NCBI GenBank assembly: GCA_002317385.1
Contig: DCJH01000026.1
Span: 7,990-29,063, forward strand
Length of the DNA stretch: 21,074 nt
Direction: 5' to 3'
DNA from: Prevotella sp. UBA1705
Lineage (GTDB): Bacteria > Bacteroidota > Bacteroidia > Bacteroidales > Bacteroidaceae
Within the stretch, counting starts at the first letter, position 1. Every line of letters begins with the position of its first letter. A model generated the notes under the pieces. The model saw only the letters and a program-made list of their open reading frames with translations. It was not told where the DNA came from and did no database searches. The translations under genes were made by a program, and so were the position numbers. Positions 1 through 7,156 of this stretch are shown piece after piece.

Positions 1-2274
1 GGTACCACGACCAGCCATGTTGGTGGCAATGGTTACGGCGCCCAACAGGCGCTCTTCGCTCTGAATGAGGCTCTGGGCATCCTTCCCAGCCAGAGAGGCA
101 TCGGCCTTCTTCTCACCCTTGTTGGCTGCATCGATGAGAGCGGTCTGATGTCTTGTAGCCGTGGGCTTATCAGTAAAGGCTCTGCCATCGGTAGCTACAT
201 AAACAGTTCCAATGGTGCTCTTACCGGCCTCGGCCACAATCTGGGCTTCCTTCTGGTGGAGCTTGGCATTAAGAACCTGATGATTAATCTTGCGCATGGT
301 AAGCATTTTGGAGAGCAACTCACTGATTTCCACAGAGGTGGTACCTACCAGACAGGGTCGCCCGCTGACGCGCATCTCCTCTATTTCCTCAATAACGGCA
401 CGATATTTCTCGCGGTTAGTCTTGTAGACACGGTCGTCGAGGTCATGGCGTGCGATGGGGCGGTTGGTAGGAATCTCTACCACGTCGAGCTTGTAGATGT
501 CCCAGAACTCTCCAGCCTCGGTGCTGGCCGTACCGGTCATACCAGCCAACTTGTGGTACATTCGGAAATAGTTCTGCAAGGTAATGGTGGCGAAGGTCTG
601 TGTGGCAGCCTCTACTCTCACATGCTCCTTGGCCTCTATAGCCTGGTGCAAGCCGTCGCTCCAACGACGACCTTCCATGATACGTCCGGTCTGCTCGTCA
701 ACAATCTTCACCTCTCCGTTCATCACCACATACTCATCGTCCTTATTAAACATGGTGTAGGCCTTGAGCAGCTGCTGCAAGGTGTGTACGCGGTCGCTCT
801 GAACAGCATAGTGATTGAGGAGATCGTCCTTCTTATCCAGTCGTTCTTGGTCGGAGAGTTTGGTCTCTGTCTCCAGTTCCGACAGCTGAGAAGCAATGTC
901 GGGGAGCACGAAGAGGTTATGGTCGTTCACCTGCTTAGCCAACCATTCTGTGCCTTTATCGGTGAGGTCGGCACTGTTGAGCTTCTCGTCCACAACGAAG
1001 AACAGTGGTTCAACAGCCTTAGGCATCAGTCGGTTGTTATTCTCCATGTAGATTTCCTCAGTCTTCTGGAGTCCAGACTTGATCCCCTCCTCAGAGAGAT
1101 ATTTGATCAAAGCCTTATTCTTGGGCAGAGCTTTATAGGAACGGAACAGGCTCAGGAAGCCTTCATCGGTGAGATTCTGGTCCTTATTCTCTCTTCCCTC
1201 ATTGATTTTCTGGCGTGCTTCGGCCAACAGTTCGGTGGCCTGTTTGCGCTGAACCTCATATAGACGCTCTACCAGAGGCTGATATTCCTCGTACATCTGG
1301 TCGTCGCCCTTGGGGATAGGTCCAGAGATAATCAACGGAGTACGGGCATCGTCGATAAGCACAGAGTCGACCTCGTCGACAATGGCGAAGTTGTGACGAC
1401 GCTGTACAAGGTCCTTGGGAGCCAAAGCCATGTTATCACGCAGATAGTCGAAACCAAACTCGTTGTTGGTACCAAAGGTAATATCTGCCTGGTAAGCCTT
1501 ACGGCGATTCTCAGAGTTGGGCTGATGTTTATCGATGCAATCTACAGACAGTCCGTGGAACTCATAGAGAGGCCCCATCCATTCTGAGTCACGTTTAGCC
1601 AGATAATCGTTGACGGTCACCATGTGAACGCCATTACCTGTCAATGCGTTGAGGAATACCGGAAGGGTTGCAACGAGGGTCTTACCTTCACCGGTGGCCA
1701 TCTCAGCAATCTTACCTTGGTGGAGAGCGATGCCTCCGAATATCTGTACATCGTAGTGCACCATATCCCATTTGATCTTATTGCCACCGGCAGTCCATTC
1801 ATTATGGTAGATGGCATTGTCTCCATCGATGGTGATGAAGTCGTTGGCGGGATTGGCTGCAAGTTCGCGGTCGAAGTCGGTTGCGGTAACAATGATTTCC
1901 TCGTTTTGGGCAAAACGGCGGGCCGTATCCTTCACAATGCTGTAGGCTACGTACATCACCTCGTCGAGAGCTTTCTCCAAAGCATCAAGCATCTCCTTAT
2001 CCTGCTTGTCAATCTCGTCGAAGATGGGCTCGCGTTCATCGATAGGAGTATCTTCAATCTGACCCTTAAGCTCGGCAATTTTGTCAAGATAAGGCTTGGC
2101 TGCATCCTGAACATACTTCTGGATTTCCTTGCTCTTGGCACGCAGTTCGTCGTTGCTCAATTTCTCAATTTCAGGATATGCATCCTTAACTTTCTCAACC
2201 AAAGGCTGAATCAACTTCATATCTCTGCTTGACTTGTCGCCAAACAATGACGTTAGAAATTTGTTGAAGTTCAT
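1..2274 (-). CDS. secA: Preprotein translocase ATPase SecA (3' end beyond the window)
   Basis: SecA is the cytoplasmic ATPase that drives unfolded preproteins through SecYEG. The 758 codons present start at ATG 2272-2274 (MNFNKFLTSLFGDK) and the frame is still open at base 1. The Walker A motif MATGEGKT lies at residues 192-199 and DEVDS (Walker B) at 300-304, followed by DDARTPLIISG; the visible part ends in TNMAGRGT, the conserved NBD2 motif. Walker A sits about 90 residues later than in E. coli SecA, so the N-terminal region is expanded, as is usual for Bacteroidetes. A further insertion of about 59 residues (about 686-744) lies between AEAGK and GAVTIATNMAGRGT. The C-terminal scaffold, wing and any zinc-binding tail lie outside the window. 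The gene follows the lnb/phosphatase-like pair on the same strand but has its own -7 box at 2311-2318. Identification is essentially certain. Confidence 0.97.
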   Translation of the reverse strand, partial: MNFNKFLTSLFGDKSSRDMKLIQPLVEKVKDAYPEIEKLSNDELRAKSKEIQKYVQDAAKPYLDKIAELKGQIEDTPIDEREPIFDEIDKQDKEMLDALEKALDEVMYVAYSIVKDTARRFAQNEEIIVTATDFDRELAANPANDFITIDGDNAIYHNEWTAGGNKIKWDMVHYDVQIFGGIALHQGKIAEMATGEGKTLVATLPVFLNALTGNGVHMVTVNDYLAKRDSEWMGPLYEFHGLSVDCIDKHQPNSENRRKAYQADITFGTNNEFGFDYLRDNMALAPKDLVQRRHNFAIVDEVDSVLIDDARTPLIISGPIPKGDDQMYEEYQPLVERLYEVQRKQATELLAEARQKINEGRENKDQNLTDEGFLSLFRSYKALPKNKALIKYLSEEGIKSGLQKTEEIYMENNNRLMPKAVEPLFFVVDEKLNSADLTDKGTEWLAKQVNDHNLFVLPDIASQLSELETETKLSDQERLDKKDDLLNHYAVQSDRVHTLQQLLKAYTMFNKDDEYVVMNGEVKIVDEQTGRIMEGRRWSDGLHQAIEAKEHVRVEAATQTFATITLQNYFRMYHKLAGMTGTASTEAGEFWDIYKLDVVEIPTNRPIARHDLDDRVYKTNREKYRAVIEEIEEMRVSGRPCLVGTTSVEISELLSKMLTMRKINHQVLNAKLHQKEAQIVAEAGKSTIGTVYVATDGRAFTDKPTATRHQTALIDAANKGEKKADASLAGKDAQSLIQSEERLLGAVTIATNMAGRGT

Positions 2275-2310
2275 ATATTTGTTTTTATTTGTTTCTACTT
2301 CAATTGTTTG

Positions 2311-2318
2311 CAAAATTA
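2311..2318 (-). promoter_or_regulatory. secA promoter, -7 box
   Basis: Read on the minus strand the sequence is TAATTTTG, an exact match to the Bacteroidetes -7 consensus TAnnTTTG. It lies 36 bases from the secA ATG, leaving a leader of about 30 nt. I see no TTTG element at the usual -33 spacing. The leader is A-rich and has no Shine-Dalgarno sequence, which is normal for this phylum. Confidence 0.55.
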
Positions 2319-2412
2319 CGAAGAATATTTCGTAAATGAATCTTAAAAGGCATTTAATTATCCCACCATGTGCTGATGATGAGATATTTTCCACATGGAA
2401 ATAGCCCAAGAG

Positions 2413-2440
2413 ACCTATTGTTGAGTTTAAAACAATGGGC
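2413..2440 (-). terminator. Weak hairpin at the end of the phosphatase-like gene
   Basis: On the minus strand CCCATTGTT and AACAATAGG form a 9-position stem with one mismatch around a short loop containing the TAA stop (2427-2429). An outer AGCCCA/TGGGCT pairing is also possible. No clear U-tract follows, so this may only attenuate read-through into secA. It may also be chance complementarity. Confidence 0.25.
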
Positions 2441-3833
2441 TGGCGTTGCAAGCATTCGGAGCGCGAATACGGATTGCCTTAGCTACTGTTGGCGCAATGC
2501 AGTCAACAGTGACAGGCTTAGAGATGCGTTCGGCTTTGATTCCCGCACCAAAAAACACAATAGGAAAGGGTACAAAGCCTGCACGACTGGTATAGGATTG
2601 TTGATTATCTTCGTTTAAAAGTTTCCACCCGGGGGCCACTTCGATGGTAATATCGCCACTGATAGTTGGGTTAAAGCCATTGCGCAGTTTCAGGATGTCG
2701 GCATTTCCGGCCATCAATCGGTCGATGGTATAGACGTCTGCAACACCCGCATTCTGCACGAGGAACTCCTGACAACGGGCCAATATGTCCGACATACCCA
2801 CCCGTTTTTGCTCTATAAGTTTGTGGTTGAGATACAGTTGATTGCCGAAAATCTGCTCCACATATCGTCCCTGGCCATAGATTGCGCCAAGATACATATT
2901 GAGCAGGTTGGCCGTGCGGTTGATATAGAACGTGCCAGTGGGTATGTGATACTTGGTCAGATCTGCGGTACCCTCATCCGTATAACCGGTGGAAGTGAGG
3001 ATAAAGAGTACTTGGTTCAGGCTCACTTGCTTGGCAATGCCATCCACCAAACGCTGCAAGCTGTTGTCAAGCTGCATATATACGCTCTCCATCTCCGTCT
3101 GCCAATATGTCACAGGAGTCTTGTCCGACTTGGTGGCGGACAGGGAAACATAGAGCATATCGGAGATTTCGTCCTTTCCCATTGAGGAAAGTTGAACGGC
3201 TAAAAGCGACGCATCTACTACTTCATCATTGGTGTTGCCCGACGCTTTGCTGCTATTTCCCGAGAAATGCTGCCTATTATAGGTCTTCAGCCATTCTGGA
3301 ATGGTGGAGTAGAAGGAAGAGCCTTGCCATCCTTTGTTCTTCTCAAGCCAGAAAGCCCCATTCGCCGCATGACCTGCGGACAAGATAGCGGACTCCCGGT
3401 CGGCTGCAAAGGAATAAACTACAGCCAGTCCGTTGGTGCTCACCTTCAGTTCATCGCTCAGCGTTGAGGTCTTCAATCTCTGGGGAGAATAACCATATTT
3501 AGCATCTTCCACACAGTTGACAGGTTGTAGCGTCTCCCGGTCGAGCCAACGAGAAGCAATGATTCCCGAATAATAAGGTACTGTTCCGGTAGACAATGTG
3601 GCTGCCGAAGAAGCAATATCTACAGGAGAGTAGGGGTATTCGGCACCGTCATAGACAAGTCCTTCGCGCATTATTCTTCGGAATCCTCCGGCAGCATATA
3701 CCGGCGAGAAGGCTTCCATATAGTCTGAACGCAACTGGTCTATCGTAATATTGACAACAAGTCGGGGTGCAAGCTGGAACGCCTGCATCTCTGCCGAAGT
3801 GATTGCCGCCAAAAGAAGTGCCAGATATCTCAT
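2427..3833 (-). CDS. Degenerate alkaline-phosphatase-superfamily protein (PafA/NPP-like fold), probably inactive
   Basis: This is a 468-residue exported protein (signal peptide about 1-18) with the fold signature of Bacteroidetes PafA-like phosphatases and nucleotide pyrophosphatases: LVVNITIDQLRSDY (26-38), GGFRRIMREG, STGTVPYYSGII, ADRESAILSAGHAANGAFW (144-162) and PIVFFGAGI near the C-terminus. Compared from memory with PafA, the first metal ligand Asp (D32) and the Arg of the K-D-R motif (R146) remain. The nucleophile Thr position reads Ile73, the phosphate-binding Asn reads Ser, the Lys reads Ala144, and the DYVGH, ADH and C-terminal His ligand motifs are replaced by KSDKT, STG and non-His residues. 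The gene is full length with no frameshift, so it appears maintained. Its ATG overlaps the lnb stop by 4 nt (ATGA), implying translational coupling. Fold assignment is strong; loss of catalysis is an inference from alignment by eye. Confidence 0.75.
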   Translation of the reverse strand: MRYLALLLAAITSAEMQAFQLAPRLVVNITIDQLRSDYMEAFSPVYAAGGFRRIMREGLVYDGAEYPYSPVDIASSAATLSTGTVPYYSGIIASRWLDRETLQPVNCVEDAKYGYSPQRLKTSTLSDELKVSTNGLAVVYSFAADRESAILSAGHAANGAFWLEKNKGWQGSSFYSTIPEWLKTYNRQHFSGNSSKASGNTNDEVVDASLLAVQLSSMGKDEISDMLYVSLSATKSDKTPVTYWQTEMESVYMQLDNSLQRLVDGIAKQVSLNQVLFILTSTGYTDEGTADLTKYHIPTGTFYINRTANLLNMYLGAIYGQGRYVEQIFGNQLYLNHKLIEQKRVGMSDILARCQEFLVQNAGVADVYTIDRLMAGNADILKLRNGFNPTISGDITIEVAPGWKLLNEDNQQSYTSRAGFVPFPIVFFGAGIKAERISKPVTVDCIAPTVAKAIRIRAPNACNASPLF

Positions 3834-5053
3834 TGTCTATGATGGTCTTGACGTGTCAAATAATAATTGATTCCTACCCTTACAAGCAAAGCTAATGCCA
3901 AAAAATAAGTTCCTTCGGCATAATCTTGAAATACTCCACCTATCATGAAGAGCACGATACATGCTCCCAAGCAGGTCCAATACCAATGGTGTTTACCCTT
4001 AATTTCCTTACTGACAACAGGATAAACAAATAGGATGGACAAAGGATTGAGCAATAGAATCTGTAGGTTTAAACTCACCGTAGGGTGCTGTGAGAAAACC
4101 ATTGCCAGCAATATGAGGCCTGCCAATCCGTCAAGTGTAAGCAACGTGACATCCAAAAGCCAGAAAGTTTTGTTTCTCCTAAGTTCTATGATGGTAAGCA
4201 GAAGAATCAGGATGAGCACTTGCATGAAGAGTGTTCTCGGTGAAATCTCATCCCAAAGAGAGGTTTGCGTCTTGACGTTGGCTGCGTTTTCTTTAAGGAT
4301 AACGATTTCTTGGTCAACCAGAGCAGACCTTTTTCCATCTACCCCAACCTTAGAGGCATGTGCAAATGCTTGCCTAAGATGGTCGGGAAGAAATTGCTGT
4401 TGCATGTAATCGGTCTCAGAATCGGCTTTCAATCCCAGCAGTAAGTCATTCCCAAATCGCGCCCACCGATGGTTCTCATTCCACTGATGGATCATCTCTC
4501 GATAGGAGAACTTCACCGAAGGTTTAACCAGATAGTCAACCTTTCCTATCAGATGAGAGACAAGGATGTCTCTTGCCCGCGTGGTACAGTTATCATAAAA
4601 GTAATTGTATCGATATACTCGGTTGGCAGGTTCGTAATTCTCAGAGATGGCTTGAAGTATCGCTGCCTTTTCGTCGACGGTGAGATGAAGACGCTGTTGA
4701 ATCACGCCGCGTCCTTCTCCGGCATATTCCATCATAAACATCTGGAACGGAGCAATACCCATTTCATAGTCTGTGAGGCCAAAGACAAACCGAAGAATAA
4801 AGTTTTTTTGCTGGAAATTGAACATACCATAGTTAATGGCGATGTCCTGATTGTGAACCGGATCATACACCCTGATAGCCGTATGTCCATACAGGCTCCA
4901 CACTTCCTGACCAGGAGAGCATGTGAGTAGGCTGATCTCAACACTGTCCATTTGCTGTCGCCATGTACTATCGGCCTGAGCATGGAGGCTTGCTGTTAAG
5001 AAAATGAAAACAAACAAGCAAAGTGTTCTAAATTGGCAATTGAAACGTTTCAC
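3830..5053 (-). CDS. lnb: Lipoprotein N-acyltransferase family protein Lnb (DUF4105)
   Basis: The protein has a secretion signal (MKRFNCQFRTLC..., then a hydrophobic stretch ending SLHAQA), a periplasmic domain of about 240 residues, and five C-terminal membrane helices. The periplasmic domain carries WSLYGHTAIRV (His57) and YFYDNCTTRARD (Cys156), the His and Cys expected of the permuted papain-like active site of DUF4105. The last 135 residues hold the five helices. This N-domain plus 5-TM architecture is that of Lnb, shown in Bacteroides to N-acylate the lipoprotein cysteine in place of Lnt; that role is transferred by family. Start choice: the frame opens at a GTG at 5078-5080, but a perfect -7 box (5058-5065) lies inside that extension, so the GTG at 5051-5053 (MKRF) is preferred. 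The stop overlaps the start of the phosphatase-like gene. The family call is strong; the exact acyltransferase activity is likely but not proven here. Confidence 0.8.
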   Translation of the reverse strand: MKRFNCQFRTLCLFVFIFLTASLHAQADSTWRQQMDSVEISLLTCSPGQEVWSLYGHTAIRVYDPVHNQDIAINYGMFNFQQKNFILRFVFGLTDYEMGIAPFQMFMMEYAGEGRGVIQQRLHLTVDEKAAILQAISENYEPANRVYRYNYFYDNCTTRARDILVSHLIGKVDYLVKPSVKFSYREMIHQWNENHRWARFGNDLLLGLKADSETDYMQQQFLPDHLRQAFAHASKVGVDGKRSALVDQEIVILKENAANVKTQTSLWDEISPRTLFMQVLILILLLTIIELRRNKTFWLLDVTLLTLDGLAGLILLAMVFSQHPTVSLNLQILLLNPLSILFVYPVVSKEIKGKHHWYWTCLGACIVLFMIGGVFQDYAEGTYFLALALLVRVGINYYLTRQDHHRQ

Positions 5054-5057
5054 GATG

Positions 5058-5065
5058 CAAAAATA
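5058..5065 (-). promoter_or_regulatory. lnb promoter, -7 box (possible leaderless start)
   Basis: On the minus strand this reads TATTTTTG, an exact TAnnTTTG match. It is followed by CATC and then GTG (5051-5053), so transcription would begin at or within a few bases of the start codon. No TTTG is visible at -33. Confidence 0.5.
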
Positions 5066-5090
5066 CCTTATTATTTCCACTTATCGTGCT

Positions 5091-5118
5091 TTTGTTTCGT
5101 TTTTTTTCAATACTTTTG
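5091..5118 (+). promoter_or_regulatory. Promoter of the outer-membrane protein / lptC / CNNM cluster
   Basis: TACTTTTG at 5111-5118 matches the TAnnTTTG -7 consensus exactly. A TTTG lies at 5091-5094, a few bases closer than the ideal -33 spacing. The leader to the ATG at 5175 is about 50 nt and AT-rich, with no Shine-Dalgarno sequence. The spacer is shared with the divergent lnb promoter. Confidence 0.55.
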
Positions 5119-5174
5119 CAGTTGATTTTTACAATAAGAGTCTGATACGGAATTAAAAAGAAATATTCTTAAAA

Positions 5175-6485
5175 ATGAATAGATATATAGCTGGCGCCTT
5201 CATGCTGTCGTTATTTGCCCAAGGGGCCATTGCTCAGAGTGGAACAAATTCGCCTTATAGCCAGTTTGGCTTGGGCGTATTGGCTGATCAGTCGTCCGGT
5301 TTCAATCGTGGAATGAATGGTCTTGGCATTGGATTCCACGAGGGCAACCAGATTAATTATCAAAATCCGGCGTCTTATTCAGCTATCGATAGCCTCTCAT
5401 TTATATTCGATGCAGGTGTTACGGGTCAGGTAACCAACTTTAAGGAAGGTAACAACAAACTCAACGCCAACAACGCCAACTTCGAGTATGTAGTGGCTGG
5501 ATTCAGGGCTTTCAAGCATTTAGGTGTTAGTTTTGGTGTGGTTCCGTTCACCAATATCGGCTATTCATATACCACAAAAACAGATGTCAACGATGCCAAT
5601 AGCACTGTAGCTACCAATACTTACAGCGGCTCCGGTGGACTCCACCAGGTTTATTTGGGTATCGGCTGGGAACCCTTCAAGGGCTTTGCCTTGGGTGTAA
5701 ACGGCAGTTACCTCTATGGTTCCTATACCCGTGGTCTGGTTTCCAGTTATAGCGACTCCTATGCCAACACCATTAGTAAGACTTATTCTGCTGAGGTGAG
5801 AAACTACAAGCTCGACCTCGGCGCACAATACACGGCCCGACTGTCTAAGAATGATGCCTTGACCCTTGGTGTAACCTATGGACTGGGGCACAAGATTGGT
5901 GGTTCTCCCAAACTGGATATTATCTCCACTAACTCCCAGACCAGTGTGTCGGATACAGCTACTTACGAGAGTTCTGATGCCAACAAACTAAATCTGGAGA
6001 TTCCCACGACCATAGGTGCAGGCTTAATGTATAACCATTCCAATCGAGTGATGCTCGGTGTGGACTATAGTTTGCAGAAGTGGGCCAGCGTGAGCTCTCC
6101 CGAATATCAGACCAACTCAGACAACTCCGTGTCCTATCTCATGAAGACAGGCATCTATAAGGACCGCCATAAGTTCACGCTTGGTGCCGACATCTGTCCA
6201 GTGCCGATGAGCCGTAGCTTCGTGAAGCGCATCCATTATCGTGCCGGAGTATCATACGCTACACCTTATTATTATATCAATGGACAGGATGGACCCAAGG
6301 AGATGAGTGCCAGTCTTGGATTTGGCATTCCCATCATCAACAGCTATAACAATCGGTCTATCCTGAACATCAGTGCCCAGTGGGTACATCAGTCGGCCAA
6401 GAACTTTATCACCGAGAATACATTCCGCATCAACATTGGTCTGACGTTCAACGAGCGTTGGTTTGCGAAGTGGAAGGTGGAATAA
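5175..6485 (+). CDS. Outer-membrane beta-barrel protein (OmpP1/FadL-like)
   Basis: This 436-residue protein has a clear signal peptide (MNRYIAGAFMLSLFAQGAIA, cleavage before QSG). After it comes NSPYSQFGLGVL, typical of Bacteroidetes FadL-like porins, then about a dozen alternating amphipathic strands with many Tyr, Gly, Asn and Ser residues and YGSYTRGL/GLGHKIGG-type turns. The C-terminus ends in a strand with aromatic residues (RWFAKWKVE). FadL-family barrels pass hydrophobic molecules, but nothing here shows a substrate. The stop is 12 bases before the lptC start, so the two are probably co-transcribed. In other Bacteroidales, as I recall it, a similar barrel sits in the same neighbourhood between coaX and lptC. 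It could instead be placed in a generic outer-membrane-protein family. Confidence 0.75.
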   Translation: MNRYIAGAFMLSLFAQGAIAQSGTNSPYSQFGLGVLADQSSGFNRGMNGLGIGFHEGNQINYQNPASYSAIDSLSFIFDAGVTGQVTNFKEGNNKLNANNANFEYVVAGFRAFKHLGVSFGVVPFTNIGYSYTTKTDVNDANSTVATNTYSGSGGLHQVYLGIGWEPFKGFALGVNGSYLYGSYTRGLVSSYSDSYANTISKTYSAEVRNYKLDLGAQYTARLSKNDALTLGVTYGLGHKIGGSPKLDIISTNSQTSVSDTATYESSDANKLNLEIPTTIGAGLMYNHSNRVMLGVDYSLQKWASVSSPEYQTNSDNSVSYLMKTGIYKDRHKFTLGADICPVPMSRSFVKRIHYRAGVSYATPYYYINGQDGPKEMSASLGFGIPIINSYNNRSILNISAQWVHQSAKNFITENTFRINIGLTFNERWFAKWKVE

Positions 6486-6497
6486 CCATAGATCAAC

Positions 6498-7151
6498 TTG
6501 AGACACCTATATTATATATTAGGAGTTGTGATTGCTGCGGTGGTCTGCTCCTGCGAAGAGCAGGTGGAGCACACCGCAGGAGCCATTCATGACCGTGACT
6601 CTGTGGCCGTCATGACCAGTTGGGGTGTGAATACCCTGATTTCCGATTCTGGTGTCATCAAGTATCGCATTGTCACGGAGCGCTGGGAGATCAATCAAAT
6701 CAAGCATCCCTCCCGATGGACTTTTGATAAAGGACTTTTCCTCACACAGTTTGACGAGAAGTTCCACGTCCACGCCTATATCCAATGTGACACGGCTTAC
6801 TATTACGACCAGCAGCACTTGTGGGAGTTGCGCTCCCGTGTCAGAATCCTCACCAAGGATGGTCTGCGCTTCAGGAGCGAACAACTGTTTTGGGATGAGA
6901 ACAAGCACGAGCTCTATTCTCACGTCCATTCTCATCTGATTACGCCCGAAAGAACGCTCGAAGGTAGCTATTTCCGTTCTGACGAGAAGATGACACGCTA
7001 CTATGTGTCTAATTCAAAAGGCTCTTTTGAGCGCGGCGACCTCGATGGTTCCAACAATTCGACCGATGCCAGTCGTGCCACTCAAGACAGCTTGCAGAAG
7101 AGTCAGCGACAGCAGGCCACCCCCATGCGCAGCACTAACCCAAATCCATAA
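6498..7151 (+). CDS. lptC: LPS export ABC transporter periplasmic protein LptC
   Basis: LptC takes LPS from the LptB2FG inner-membrane complex and passes it to the LptA bridge. This 217-residue protein starts with a hydrophobic segment (LYYILGVVIAAVVCSC) that resembles a lipoprotein signal with Cys19 (lipobox V-C-S-C) as the likely mature N-terminus. The LptC-type beta-jellyroll follows, with SWGVNTLISDSGVIKYRI, WTFDKGLFLTQFD, CDTAYYYDQQHLWELRSRVRI, LRFRSEQLFWDENKHELYS and LEGSYFRSDEKMTRYYV; the pattern of removing 'the edge' by strand repeats matches the family. The last 40 residues are polar and low-complexity (Ser, Thr, Gln, Arg, Asn). An in-frame TAG just upstream leaves TTG at 6498 as the only good start. 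It follows the barrel gene by 12 bases and precedes the CNNM gene by 5. Confidence 0.82.
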   Translation: MRHLYYILGVVIAAVVCSCEEQVEHTAGAIHDRDSVAVMTSWGVNTLISDSGVIKYRIVTERWEINQIKHPSRWTFDKGLFLTQFDEKFHVHAYIQCDTAYYYDQQHLWELRSRVRILTKDGLRFRSEQLFWDENKHELYSHVHSHLITPERTLEGSYFRSDEKMTRYYVSNSKGSFERGDLDGSNNSTDASRATQDSLQKSQRQQATPMRSTNPNP

Positions 7152-7156
7152 TCGTC

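Noticed and set aside
148..1263. Long plus-strand open frame (371 codons) at the left end
   Set aside because: It is antisense to secA, whose motifs (GEGKT, DEVDS, TNMAGRGT) are clear on the minus strand. The plus-strand translation has no recognisable domain.
2352..2400. Inverted repeat CCATGTG/CACATGG before secA as an operator
   Set aside because: Short arms 19 bases apart, in an AT-rich spacer and upstream of the -7 box. Too weak to separate from chance.
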